From Paenibacillus sp. OK003 (GTDB taxonomy: Bacteria > Bacillota > Bacilli > Paenibacillales > Paenibacillaceae): 50,017 nt of DNA. Position 1 is the first letter of the stretch, and each line of letters opens with the position of its first letter. Below the pieces are notes generated by a model that was not told where the DNA came from, did no database searches, and worked only from the letters and a program-made list of their open reading frames with translations. The position numbers were made by a program, and so were the translations under genes. Shown piece after piece: positions 16,393 to 23,538 of the stretch. The DNA lies in NCBI RefSeq assembly GCF_900109515.1, contig NZ_FOBD01000029.1, positions 1-50,017 on the forward strand, read 5' to 3'.

Positions 16393-17379
16393 ATGTCAGA
16401 CGATAATCAGAACAAACCTCTTATTGCTGTCGTTGGCAGCCTTAATATGGATTTGGTGGTGAAGACGGACATTATTCCTGAGGAAGGCGAGACGGTGAGC
16501 GGGGAGGAACTGCATTATCTGGCCGGGGGCAAAGGCGCCAATCAGGCGGTTGCTGCTGCAAGACTGGGTGGACAGACAACGATGGTTGGTGCGGTAGGCT
16601 CCGATGGTTTTGGTGAACGCCTGCTGCACAGTCTAACGGAAAGCGGGGCGGATGCCTCACAGGTTCGCATTCTGGATGATACCGTTACAGGTACGGCCTC
16701 CATCTGGCTCTCCAAAGGAGATAACCGGATTATTGTCATTCCCGGAGCGAATGGGCGGGTTGTGCCTGCGATGCTGGAAGAGGCGGATACGGTAAAAAGC
16801 CTGACTGCAGCCGCAGCGGTGCTGCTGCAGCTGGAGATCCCGCTGCCTGCGGTCACCCGCGCCGCCCAACTGGCGGCTGAAGGCAGCGCATTGGTGGTGC
16901 TCAACCCGGCGCCTGCCGTGCCGGGTCTGCCCCAGGAGCTGCTGCGGTGCGTCGACGTCGTCACGCCGAACCGCAGCGAGCTCGCCGTGCTCACCGGCCG
17001 GGATGATCTCCGGCCGGAAGACGTGGATGCGGCGGTGGCAGAGCTCGCCGCATCCCTCGGGGCCGCTGTCGTCACGACCCTCGGCCCCGAGGGGGCTGTG
17101 TACGCGGCAGCGCCTGGCGGCCGCGTAAAGGCAGGGCGTGCCGGCGCGTGCCGTGCGCCCGGCTACGCCGTAAGCGCCGTCGACACGACCGGCGCTGGCG
17201 ATTGCTTCAACGGCGCGCTGGCGGTAGCCCTCGCGCGCGGAGAGACGCTGGACGCGGCGGTAAGCTTCGCCATGGGCGCAGCCGCGTTGTCCGTGACGAA
17301 GCTCGGCGCCCAGTCCGGGATGCCGACAGCACGTGAAGTGCAGGCTTTCCTTGCCGATCAGAAGGCAAAGACCCAATAA
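16393..17379 (+). CDS. rbsK: ribokinase (PfkB family), GC-mosaic gene
   Basis: Phosphorylates ribose to ribose 5-phosphate. The N-terminus IAVVGSLNMDLVVKTD, the sugar-binding GGKGANQAVAAARLGG, and the catalytic-base/anion-hole motif DTTGAGDCFNGALAVALARG are all present and the length (328 residues) is normal. The start is uncertain: ATG 16393 fits the family N-terminus; ATG 16378 and TTG 16354 are alternatives. The base composition changes sharply inside the gene. By hand count 16381-16440 is 26/60 G+C, whereas 16981-17040 is 43/60 and 17101-17160 is 48/60. The 3' half may derive from a GC-rich relative. No ribose transporter genes are nearby. Confidence 0.9.
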   Translation: MSDDNQNKPLIAVVGSLNMDLVVKTDIIPEEGETVSGEELHYLAGGKGANQAVAAARLGGQTTMVGAVGSDGFGERLLHSLTESGADASQVRILDDTVTGTASIWLSKGDNRIIVIPGANGRVVPAMLEEADTVKSLTAAAAVLLQLEIPLPAVTRAAQLAAEGSALVVLNPAPAVPGLPQELLRCVDVVTPNRSELAVLTGRDDLRPEDVDAAVAELAASLGAAVVTTLGPEGAVYAAAPGGRVKAGRAGACRAPGYAVSAVDTTGAGDCFNGALAVALARGETLDAAVSFAMGAAALSVTKLGAQSGMPTAREVQAFLADQKAKTQ

Positions 17380-17454
17380 TCTATGCATGCTTTAGGTGAA
17401 TCAGAGGAGCCATAGCGTGGTGTATGTTTTCATCGAAGCATCCCTGAAATGATC

Positions 17455-17500
17455 AAGAGGCTCTTACTTCCCAGCACGGGAAAGTAAGAGCCTCTTCTCT
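17455..17500 (+). terminator. terminator-like hairpin after rbsK
   Basis: AAGAGGCTCTTACTT (17455-17469) pairs with AAGTAAGAGCCTCTT (17482-17496). The stem is long and perfect; the T tract is interrupted (CTTCTCT), so termination on + is probable but not certain. The rest of 17380-17673 holds no gene that I can support. Confidence 0.65.
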
Positions 17501-17673
17501 GTATGACCATTATTAAACTCAGCAACCCTGTATACGAATATGGGGTGACTACATTGTGCGTCTAGCTCCAGCAAGGGTTAGAGCATGCGTAAAGAGCAGG
17601 GGGTGATAGAAGCCACCCACCACGCTATACATGCATGCAACCTATCCTAACTGATCGCCTTGGACGTCTTCGA

Positions 17674-18033
17674 TTACTTCTTCTCCGCCAGCCACATCGC
17701 AATATTCGCGATTTCTTCATCCTTCAGCTTGTCTTTGAACGAAGGCATACCGCCGCTTTTACCTTTGACAATGGTGGTATAAATCTTCTCCACATCGTCC
17801 TGGCTACCAATCTTCTGCAGACTAGGGCCCATGCCCCCTTGAAGCTGATCGCCGTGGCAGGTAATACAGTTTGCTTTGACCAGTGCCTCAGCCTGTCCTG
17901 CATCCATCGTAACTTGTGGCATCGTCGGTTTCGCTTCTTCTGCAACTTCCTCTTTCCCTGGAAGCGTAAACATTAGTACAATAGCTAAAGCGCACGCTGC
18001 AAAAAATACCCCGCTCATGATCCATTTGTGCAT
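17674..18033 (-). CDS. membrane-anchored cytochrome c (c551/CccB type)
   Basis: A 119-residue small electron carrier on the outer face of the membrane. The N-terminal hydrophobic segment (about residues 5-25) is an uncleaved anchor; the heme is bound by CITCH (near 56) and the sixth ligand is probably the Met in SGGMPSFKDKL. The remaining part ends with the family helix EEIANIAMWLAEKK. ATG 18033 lies after GGAGGGG on the minus strand. It likely passes electrons to a terminal oxidase. It resembles Bacillus CccA/CccB proteins; which one cannot be decided here. Confidence 0.9.
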   Translation of the reverse strand: MHKWIMSGVFFAACALAIVLMFTLPGKEEVAEEAKPTMPQVTMDAGQAEALVKANCITCHGDQLQGGMGPSLQKIGSQDDVEKIYTTIVKGKSGGMPSFKDKLKDEEIANIAMWLAEKK

Positions 18034-18183
18034 CCCTTATGTCCCCTCCAGAATGAAAGATCATCTAACTTGAAACTATCCATATCATTATAACGGAACC
18101 TGTAGTGACATCATAGCATTTTGTGGTAATTTTTTGAACTAATCACATAACCGGGGACTTTTTAGGGTCATTTCAAGCCCTAT

Positions 18184-18678
18184 TTATTCGCGTGGACCTT
18201 CATAGACCATACAGTAAAAAGGTTTTAAACCGCTCGGTGTTTGTCGTTCGTATGTATCCTGCGTAACAAATCCGGCTTTGAGATAGACGCGAATGGCCCG
18301 GTCATTCCAGGTCAGAACTTCCAGATCAATTTCGTTTGCGGGGTTCCGGCGAATGGCTTCCCGTACAATGGCCGAGACAAAAGCCGTCCCTTGACCGTGA
18401 CCGCATCGATCGGGGTGCATGCCAAGGCCAATGCGGGTGACACCTTCGAGCGGGAAGTATTGAGCGAAACCGAAAATTTGCTGATCCTCTCCCAGTACCA
18501 CCGCATATTGTTCTTTCCGTAGCTGGGGATCGCCGAATTCTACTTCAAGGGCTTTCATCTGCTCCCAGGGCAGCCAGCTATAAATATTATAAGGCGGGTC
18601 ATACTGCCAATCGCAGATGAGCTCCGCATGTTCTTCTTGCATGGGCACAACGTGAAACGTCACAGGGGCTTCATCCAT
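18184..18678 (-). CDS. GNAT family N-acetyltransferase
   Basis: A 164-residue acetyltransferase. The pattern is FHVVPMQEEHAELICDWQYD at the N-terminus, the YAVVLGEDQQIFGFAQYF strand pair, the CoA loop GMHPDRCGHGQGTAFV and the C-terminal WNDRAIRVYLKAGF. The ATG at 18678 is preferred because GAGAGGAG lies 11 bases upstream on the minus strand; the frame is open to 18708. The WQYDPPYNIYSW segment is found in some GNATs linked to aminoglycoside-type acetylation, but that is not enough to assign a substrate. It is monocistronic. Confidence 0.85.
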   Translation of the reverse strand: MDEAPVTFHVVPMQEEHAELICDWQYDPPYNIYSWLPWEQMKALEVEFGDPQLRKEQYAVVLGEDQQIFGFAQYFPLEGVTRIGLGMHPDRCGHGQGTAFVSAIVREAIRRNPANEIDLEVLTWNDRAIRVYLKAGFVTQDTYERQTPSGLKPFYCMVYEGPRE

Positions 18679-18708
18679 GCAACTGCACGCTCCTCTCATT
18701 GTGAACAA

Positions 18709-18974
18709 GTTATAATGATTTTGATTTGTTCATATCCATATACATATGTCATTCCATATCTAAGCTTGTTTTCACTCTACAAAAGAGGCGTTCATTTGGC
18801 AAGCCCTCGTTTTTAGAAAAAAAGTGAAACAAAAGTTCCGGTAATTTCGTTTATATTATAGTGGGCTGGGTAAAAACATGATAAGAGCACGGACAAAGCA
18901 ACGAAAAATAGCTTTAAAAGAAGTTAAAGTTAGGTTTGATCGCTATCCCGAATGCGTTATAAGGAAACGAAGCA
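18709..18974. other. AT-rich intergenic stretch
   Basis: The region between two minus-strand genes has no gene that I can support. TATAAT-like tracts are present but without a consistent -35. Confidence 0.4.
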
Positions 18975-19022
18975 CAAAAAACCGCCGGATCCATTCCTGC
19001 GAAGAATGTACCAGACGGTTCT
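18975..19022 (-). terminator. terminator of the NlpC/P60 gene
   Basis: On the minus strand AACCGTC and GGCGGTT close a hairpin with an inner CATTC/GAATG helix, followed by six T (plus-strand AAAAAA near 18976-18981). It lies about 60 bases after the gene. Confidence 0.7.
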
Positions 19023-19078
19023 ATTATACTTCGTTACAGTAGTTTTATTGTTCCAGCATGACGTTGCTCAGCTTGTCC

Positions 19079-19549
19079 CTATTCAATGGCCAATGTCTCA
19101 TATGCGTCCGTGCTCATAATGCGTTTAGCGCCAACATAGCGGTTAGCCCAGTAGCTTTCACTTAATGCGCTGATTGTAACTCCTTTAGAAGAAGAGGAGT
19201 GTGCAAACTTTCCATCCCCTACAAAGATCCCTACGTGCGAGACCCCTTTGCCCGTTGTATTGAAGAATACCAGATCACCTGGTCTCATTTCCATCCGGGA
19301 TACCGAATCACCCATGTCGAATTGTGAACTCGATTGGCGAGCCAGATCAATGCCCAGCTTGTCGAATACATAACTTGTGAACCCAGAACAGTCAAAGCCG
19401 TTAAGCGTTGTTCCTCCACTTTTGTATGTAGTTCCCATTGCTGAATCAATGACTTGGTCCATTTTCGAATCTGCGAATGCGCTGCCTGCTCCAAGCGATA
19501 ATGCGAATGTGAGGCTGAGTACAGCTGCGGTTAATTTCTTCTTAAACAA
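19079..19549 (-). CDS. secreted NlpC/P60 peptidoglycan endopeptidase
   Basis: Cuts peptide stems of peptidoglycan outside the cell. A signal peptide (KKKLTAAVLSLTF … GSAFA) leads into a single NlpC/P60 domain with no cell-wall binding repeat. The catalytic Cys is in GFDCSGFTSYV, the His in SHVGIFVG and the third polar residue is the His in FAHSSS. The start chosen is TTG 19549, 8 bases after GGAAGGGG on the minus strand; an upstream TTG (19567) would swallow the ribosome site. A cyclic-di-AMP riboswitch lies immediately upstream, so synthesis should follow osmotic and wall status. Mature size is about 125 residues. Confidence 0.93.
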   Translation of the reverse strand: MFKKKLTAAVLSLTFALSLGAGSAFADSKMDQVIDSAMGTTYKSGGTTLNGFDCSGFTSYVFDKLGIDLARQSSSQFDMGDSVSRMEMRPGDLVFFNTTGKGVSHVGIFVGDGKFAHSSSSKGVTISALSESYWANRYVGAKRIMSTDAYETLAIE

Positions 19550-19568
19550 GAGATATACCCCTTCCAAT

Positions 19569-19705
19569 GCCTGCGAGGTTAGCTTAAGGATTCGGTTGAA
19601 GGTCCCCTATGATCCCTCTGTTGCAAGATCAATTCACCCATAACTGGTTCCCCCGCTTCCCAGGTGCTAGGAATTTGGCTATGCTAGTTATGCACCTGCG
19701 AAATC
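19569..19705 (-). promoter_or_regulatory. cyclic-di-AMP (ydaO/yuaA) riboswitch
   Basis: Read on the minus strand the leader contains the ydaO-class blocks in the right order: GCGGGGGAACCAG, GGGTGAATTGATC, CATAGGGGACC, CCGAATCC and AGCTAACCTCGCAGGC. It ends 19 bases before the TTG start of the NlpC/P60 gene. In this class c-di-AMP binding turns expression off. Control of wall hydrolases by this riboswitch is well known in Firmicutes. Confidence 0.93.
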
Positions 19706-19837
19706 AAGAAATGATGATTAAATTTTAAGTAGTTACAAATATGAAGGTAAAGATTACAAAGTTGTTACTAAAAACTCACTGCGATTATTGTAACAGAGGT
19801 ATATCACTTTGGCAACGTTTAGCAACAAAATTAGCAA

Positions 19838-19876
19838 AAAAAACCTCGACCTTTGACGGGGAAAGGTCGAGGTTTG
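19838..19876 (-). terminator. terminator after the 20.0-22.8 kb pair
   Basis: AACCTCGACCTTT (from 19843) pairs with AAAGGTCGAGGTT. On the minus strand the stem is followed by eight T. It lies about 70 bases after the membrane protein gene. Confidence 0.85.
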
Positions 19877-19943
19877 CTTATTTAACGGGAGTTTATGAAT
19901 ACAAATTTACATAAGAGATGGTAACTTTTTTTAACCGTTTAAT

Positions 19944-20786
19944 TTAATCCTTGACCAAGTTGGACTGCCATAAACGGAAATGGGCGCATATTTTCCACAG
20001 GCTCAGCAAGCACCGGGCAAGTGGATACGTTTGTTGTAGTATAAGACCAGTTATACCCGTTAGTAACCATGAAGCTGAAGTAAAGGCACCAAAGACCAGC
20101 AGATGAAGGCCGCCCAGCAGGACAGCAATGCCGATTAGAGTGATGACCTGACGTAGTGCGATCCATAGAGCATGAAACGTACCACGCGCTCCGCCTTCCC
20201 CTTCAGGAGCTGATATACCAAACTGCATGTAGAGCAGGACATGATGGATAACCCACCCATATACAATCCAACCCACAACATAGGGAATACCAGGCAAGAG
20301 CAGATGGAGAGAATGAAAACCTTCCATAAAGATGGAATAGAGCTTTGGTGCGAGCCAATAAGCCGGCAGCAGCAGCAAAAGGGTACGAATGGTGTGGAGC
20401 AACAGCATCGGTTTCCACAAATTTTTGATGCCGCGAATGAATGGAATGCGCTCTTCCGAATGATTATAATGCTGGAGCGAGTAGAGCAGCCCTGCCTGAA
20501 TGAGAGGGCTAATCAGCATCCGTAGGAGCAGCATAGCCCCTAGAATCCATAAATAACGATGGACCTCCGGGTTCGTTGTCAGGCTGAGTTGGCTCTCCAT
20601 TTTGAATAAAATCGTACTGAGTTCCCCTGCATCAGGATCGGGATAACGCAGGAGCAGCGGAACCACAGCTGACTGTACCATTCGATAAAGAAAGTATCCC
20701 CATACTAATTGATAGAGAAATAAAAGTGCTGCAATGAACATATGCTGACGGACGAGAAACCAGCCTTCACGTATTTTCGCTTTCAC
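19944..20786 (-). CDS. multi-pass membrane protein of unknown function
   Basis: About 280 residues with five to six hydrophobic segments (near residues 18-38, 82-100, 130-150, 165-190, 212-235, 240-260). No transporter signature or catalytic motif was seen. GTG 20786 (MKAKIREGWFLVRQ) lies 5 bases after GAGGTGG; GTG 20795 is an alternative with no ribosome site. It starts about 10 bases after the stop of the M1 peptidase gene upstream, so the two are probably translationally coupled and may work together. Confidence 0.82.
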   Translation of the reverse strand: MKAKIREGWFLVRQHMFIAALLFLYQLVWGYFLYRMVQSAVVPLLLRYPDPDAGELSTILFKMESQLSLTTNPEVHRYLWILGAMLLLRMLISPLIQAGLLYSLQHYNHSEERIPFIRGIKNLWKPMLLLHTIRTLLLLLPAYWLAPKLYSIFMEGFHSLHLLLPGIPYVVGWIVYGWVIHHVLLYMQFGISAPEGEGGARGTFHALWIALRQVITLIGIAVLLGGLHLLVFGAFTSASWLLTGITGLILQQTYPLARCLLSLWKICAHFRLWQSNLVKD

Positions 20787-20796
20787 TGTATCCACC

Positions 20797-22788
20797 TCAC
20801 CATGACAGACTTCCGAATATGGCTTCTATAAGTTTGGTTGCGCTCATGCTCCAGCGGGATTTAGTTGGCTCATCCAGTCCGGCTTTCAGAAAATTATTCA
20901 TATGATGGTTCTCCAGCACAATCGTGTATAGCGGATCAGTCATAGCCCAGGAAACAGGGGAAGTATAGGTCAGTTTGTAGGTCATGCGCTCCTCGCTACC
21001 ATCCCATTCTTTCGTCAAAACTTTTCCATCTTGGAACATAATTCGAACAGGCACCTTCTTATATTCACTGCCTTTTTTCTGTAATGTAACCGACGACTCG
21101 TACAACGTTTGACCGTCTTTCAGGATAGGTTTGATTGCGATCTTCTCCACTGCAAAGTCAGCCATGCCGTCTCCGTACACATACTGATTAAAATAATCGG
21201 TCCAGGATGTACGCGTCACTTGCTCCACAACCTTTTGAAAATCAGACGAAGTAGGGTGTTTGAAGCGGTATTTATTCACATAAGTCGAGAGGATGCGTTC
21301 CATCGTTTTTGCACCAACCTGTTGTTCTATTCCGAGTAATACAAGCTTGCCTCGTGTGTATACGTTTGCTGCATATTGATTCTGGGAATCAAACTTCCAG
21401 GAGTCCTGTGTCAGTGAAGCTGGAGAAGTAATGAGACCAGCTTGTACGGGCAGATTCGGGATAAGTCCGTATTCCTGTTCCATTACTTTGTCTTCTGCAT
21501 AGGAGGTGAATCCTTCGTCCAGCCAAGCCTCTTCAAATTCATTACTCGCGACCATGCCGTAAAAATACTGATGCCCAATCTCGTGCACAACCGTGCGTTC
21601 CAGATCGTAACCAGGAGCAGAATCATCTGCACCGAAGGCGGTGACCAAGGTAGGGTATTCCATTCCCCCTGCGCCATTCCCTGATTTGGGCGGGACAACG
21701 ATGGACAGTGTGGAGTACGGATAAGGGCCAAACCACTTGCTATAATTGGATAGCGCTGCTTTGGCGGCGTAGAAATAACGTTCCTTCAGATCCTCATGAG
21801 CAGGGTCGAGATACAGCTTGATTCGAACGCCTGGCACATTGGGAGCAGAGAAGGGTTCTTCTGCATAAACAAAATCAGGAGAGGCTGACCAGGCAAAATC
21901 ATGCACATCATCGGCATAGAACTGATATACTTTTTCGCCGTTCTTCACAACCGCTTGCTGGGTTGGGAATCCAGTAGCAGCTACTTTGTATGTTTCCGGT
22001 ACCCGAATACGCACACTATAGATACCAAAATCGGCGTAAAACTCTGAATTACCGTGATACTGATGCAGATTCCAGCCTTCGGTCGTTCGACCTCGTGTGC
22101 CTACTGGCTCATATACGCTAAGTTTAGGGAACCATTGACCTGCCATAACGAAATGATCTGCTGTTCCCATGCGGGCAAAAATTTTCGGTAGCTTGACCTC
22201 AAATTGAGTGTGAAGCGTGATGCTCTCGCCGCCTTTAACGGGTTTGGGCAGCCTTACCTTAATGAGGGTAGTATCTTTCATGTTTCCATCATCCGGTTGC
22301 ACATACTGCATCCGATGCAAGAGAGAAAGCCCGTCCTCTGTTTTCATTTCTGTAATATGCATGGAACCATAACCGTTCGTGGGCATGACATCACCGCGAA
22401 GCTTTCCCCCGGATTCTTTCATAAAAGTAGTGTCAGCAGAAGAGAAGGCATTGGGATACATGTGAAAATAAAGCTCGCTGACGGTTTTCTTACCTGGATG
22501 TTTCCAGGTGATCGTCTGTGTCCCTTGCAGTACATTCCCGTCTACCAGCTTCACATCCATGTGATATTCCACTACGCGGTTGCTGAACACTTCAGCGGTA
22601 GGTGTCTGTATACTTTCCGGAGATGTTTGGGTTTTGACGGGTGCCGTAGGCTTGCCCGATTCCGGGGCGAGCGCAGGCAAGTCAGAATGAATGGAGCGTG
22701 TGGAACCCAGACCAAGCCATATCCCCCCGGCAACTACACACAGGGCTATAATTGCGGTGAGCCAGCTCTTGGCGCGTCGTGGAATCAT
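20797..22788 (-). CDS. membrane-anchored M1 family metallopeptidase
   Basis: A 663-residue zinc peptidase facing outward. An N-terminal anchor (about residues 8-27) follows MIPRRAK. A beta-rich N-terminal domain (about 60-320) precedes the catalytic domain with HEIGHQYFYG and the downstream Glu in EEAWLDEGFTSYAED, that is HExxH-18-E. GAGGMEYPT is the counterpart of the family GAMEN exopeptidase motif, here with Gly-Gly-Met-Glu-Tyr. The start ATG 22788 follows GGGAGGT by 8 bases on the minus strand. Substrates are unknown. It is paired with a membrane protein gene. Confidence 0.93.
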   Translation of the reverse strand: MIPRRAKSWLTAIIALCVVAGGIWLGLGSTRSIHSDLPALAPESGKPTAPVKTQTSPESIQTPTAEVFSNRVVEYHMDVKLVDGNVLQGTQTITWKHPGKKTVSELYFHMYPNAFSSADTTFMKESGGKLRGDVMPTNGYGSMHITEMKTEDGLSLLHRMQYVQPDDGNMKDTTLIKVRLPKPVKGGESITLHTQFEVKLPKIFARMGTADHFVMAGQWFPKLSVYEPVGTRGRTTEGWNLHQYHGNSEFYADFGIYSVRIRVPETYKVAATGFPTQQAVVKNGEKVYQFYADDVHDFAWSASPDFVYAEEPFSAPNVPGVRIKLYLDPAHEDLKERYFYAAKAALSNYSKWFGPYPYSTLSIVVPPKSGNGAGGMEYPTLVTAFGADDSAPGYDLERTVVHEIGHQYFYGMVASNEFEEAWLDEGFTSYAEDKVMEQEYGLIPNLPVQAGLITSPASLTQDSWKFDSQNQYAANVYTRGKLVLLGIEQQVGAKTMERILSTYVNKYRFKHPTSSDFQKVVEQVTRTSWTDYFNQYVYGDGMADFAVEKIAIKPILKDGQTLYESSVTLQKKGSEYKKVPVRIMFQDGKVLTKEWDGSEERMTYKLTYTSPVSWAMTDPLYTIVLENHHMNNFLKAGLDEPTKSRWSMSATKLIEAIFGSLSW

Positions 22789-22889
22789 CGTTAAATACCT
22801 CCCGTTGACAAGCATCTACAGCATGTATATGTTTGCATTGGGGCGATTATTAGTTAAAATATTTGTATCAACCCTTGGAGGCTATAAAC

Positions 22890-23393
22890 ATGGACCAAAA
22901 CGAGCAAAACGGCAAAAAACAGATTGCCTTGAATATCGTTAGTGCAAAGAGCAAACACAAAGGCTTTGGTGCAGGTTCCATTGATCTGAACAACCTGTCT
23001 CCAGTTATTATTGATAACGGAGAAGCCAAGATCGATATTGGCGCGATGCATGCGAAGAGCAAGGTAGAGCGTAACATCAAGTTCTCGACCAACCGTGAGG
23101 ACGTACCCAATGGGCGCCAGGTATGGCTGGTATGGGTAGCTGTGGACCGTAACGAACAGGGACAGTTCTATGGCGGAGCAACGGCGTGTGAGATGTGGAT
23201 TGACACAGAAGCGCGTCGGGGGTGGAAACTGCTGGCCGATCATGTGAATCGCATGGATTATGCCATGAAGCGCCGGTTCATGCTGGATGATCTTGGACCT
23301 GAGGATCGCGCGGCACTCAAGACGTTGCTGACTACGCATAACGAAGAATGGTGGAACGCTTCTCCAGATGAATTGAAAGAAGCACTCGCCTAA
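22890..23393 (+). CDS. ywhD: YwhD family protein
   Basis: A 167-residue protein matching YwhD of Bacillus, whose function is unknown. Recognisable stretches are KGFGAGSIDLNNLSPVIID and the later QVWLVWVAVDR and EMWIDTEARRGWKLLADHV. It has no signal peptide. ATG 22890 follows CTTGGAGG (22874-22881). The neighbour pbpG-like gene and then speE-speB reproduce the Bacillus order ywhD-pbpG-speE-speB, which supports the name. A bidirectional terminator follows. Confidence 0.85.
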   Translation: MDQNEQNGKKQIALNIVSAKSKHKGFGAGSIDLNNLSPVIIDNGEAKIDIGAMHAKSKVERNIKFSTNREDVPNGRQVWLVWVAVDRNEQGQFYGGATACEMWIDTEARRGWKLLADHVNRMDYAMKRRFMLDDLGPEDRAALKTLLTTHNEEWWNASPDELKEALA

Positions 23394-23424
23394 TTAATGA
23401 ATGTTCAAAGTTATTCAAAAAAGA

Positions 23425-23474
23425 AGAAGCAAAAGCCCCGTGACCGAGATGATCGGTTCGGGGCTTTTGCTTCT
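23425..23474. terminator. bidirectional terminator between ywhD and the PBP gene
   Basis: AGAAGCAAAAGCCCCG (23425-23440) pairs perfectly with CGGGGCTTTTGCTTCT (23459-23474). The arms give T-rich tails on both strands, which suits the convergent genes. Confidence 0.85.
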
Positions 23475-23538
23475 ATGCTGAAATTAAATTTCACGGGAGA
23501 TGACGTAATTACGTCATTGCGCATTTACGTCACTTGGG

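Noticed and set aside
16657..17388. 243-codon open frame opposite rbsK
   Set aside because: The high GC content of rbsK removes stop codons from the other frames; the product has no recognisable features.
17412..17628. 11-bp inverted repeat ATAGCGTGGTG / CACCACGCTAT around a 195-base spacer
   Set aside because: Arms are short and no transposase, target duplication or conserved structure accompanies them; it could be chance.
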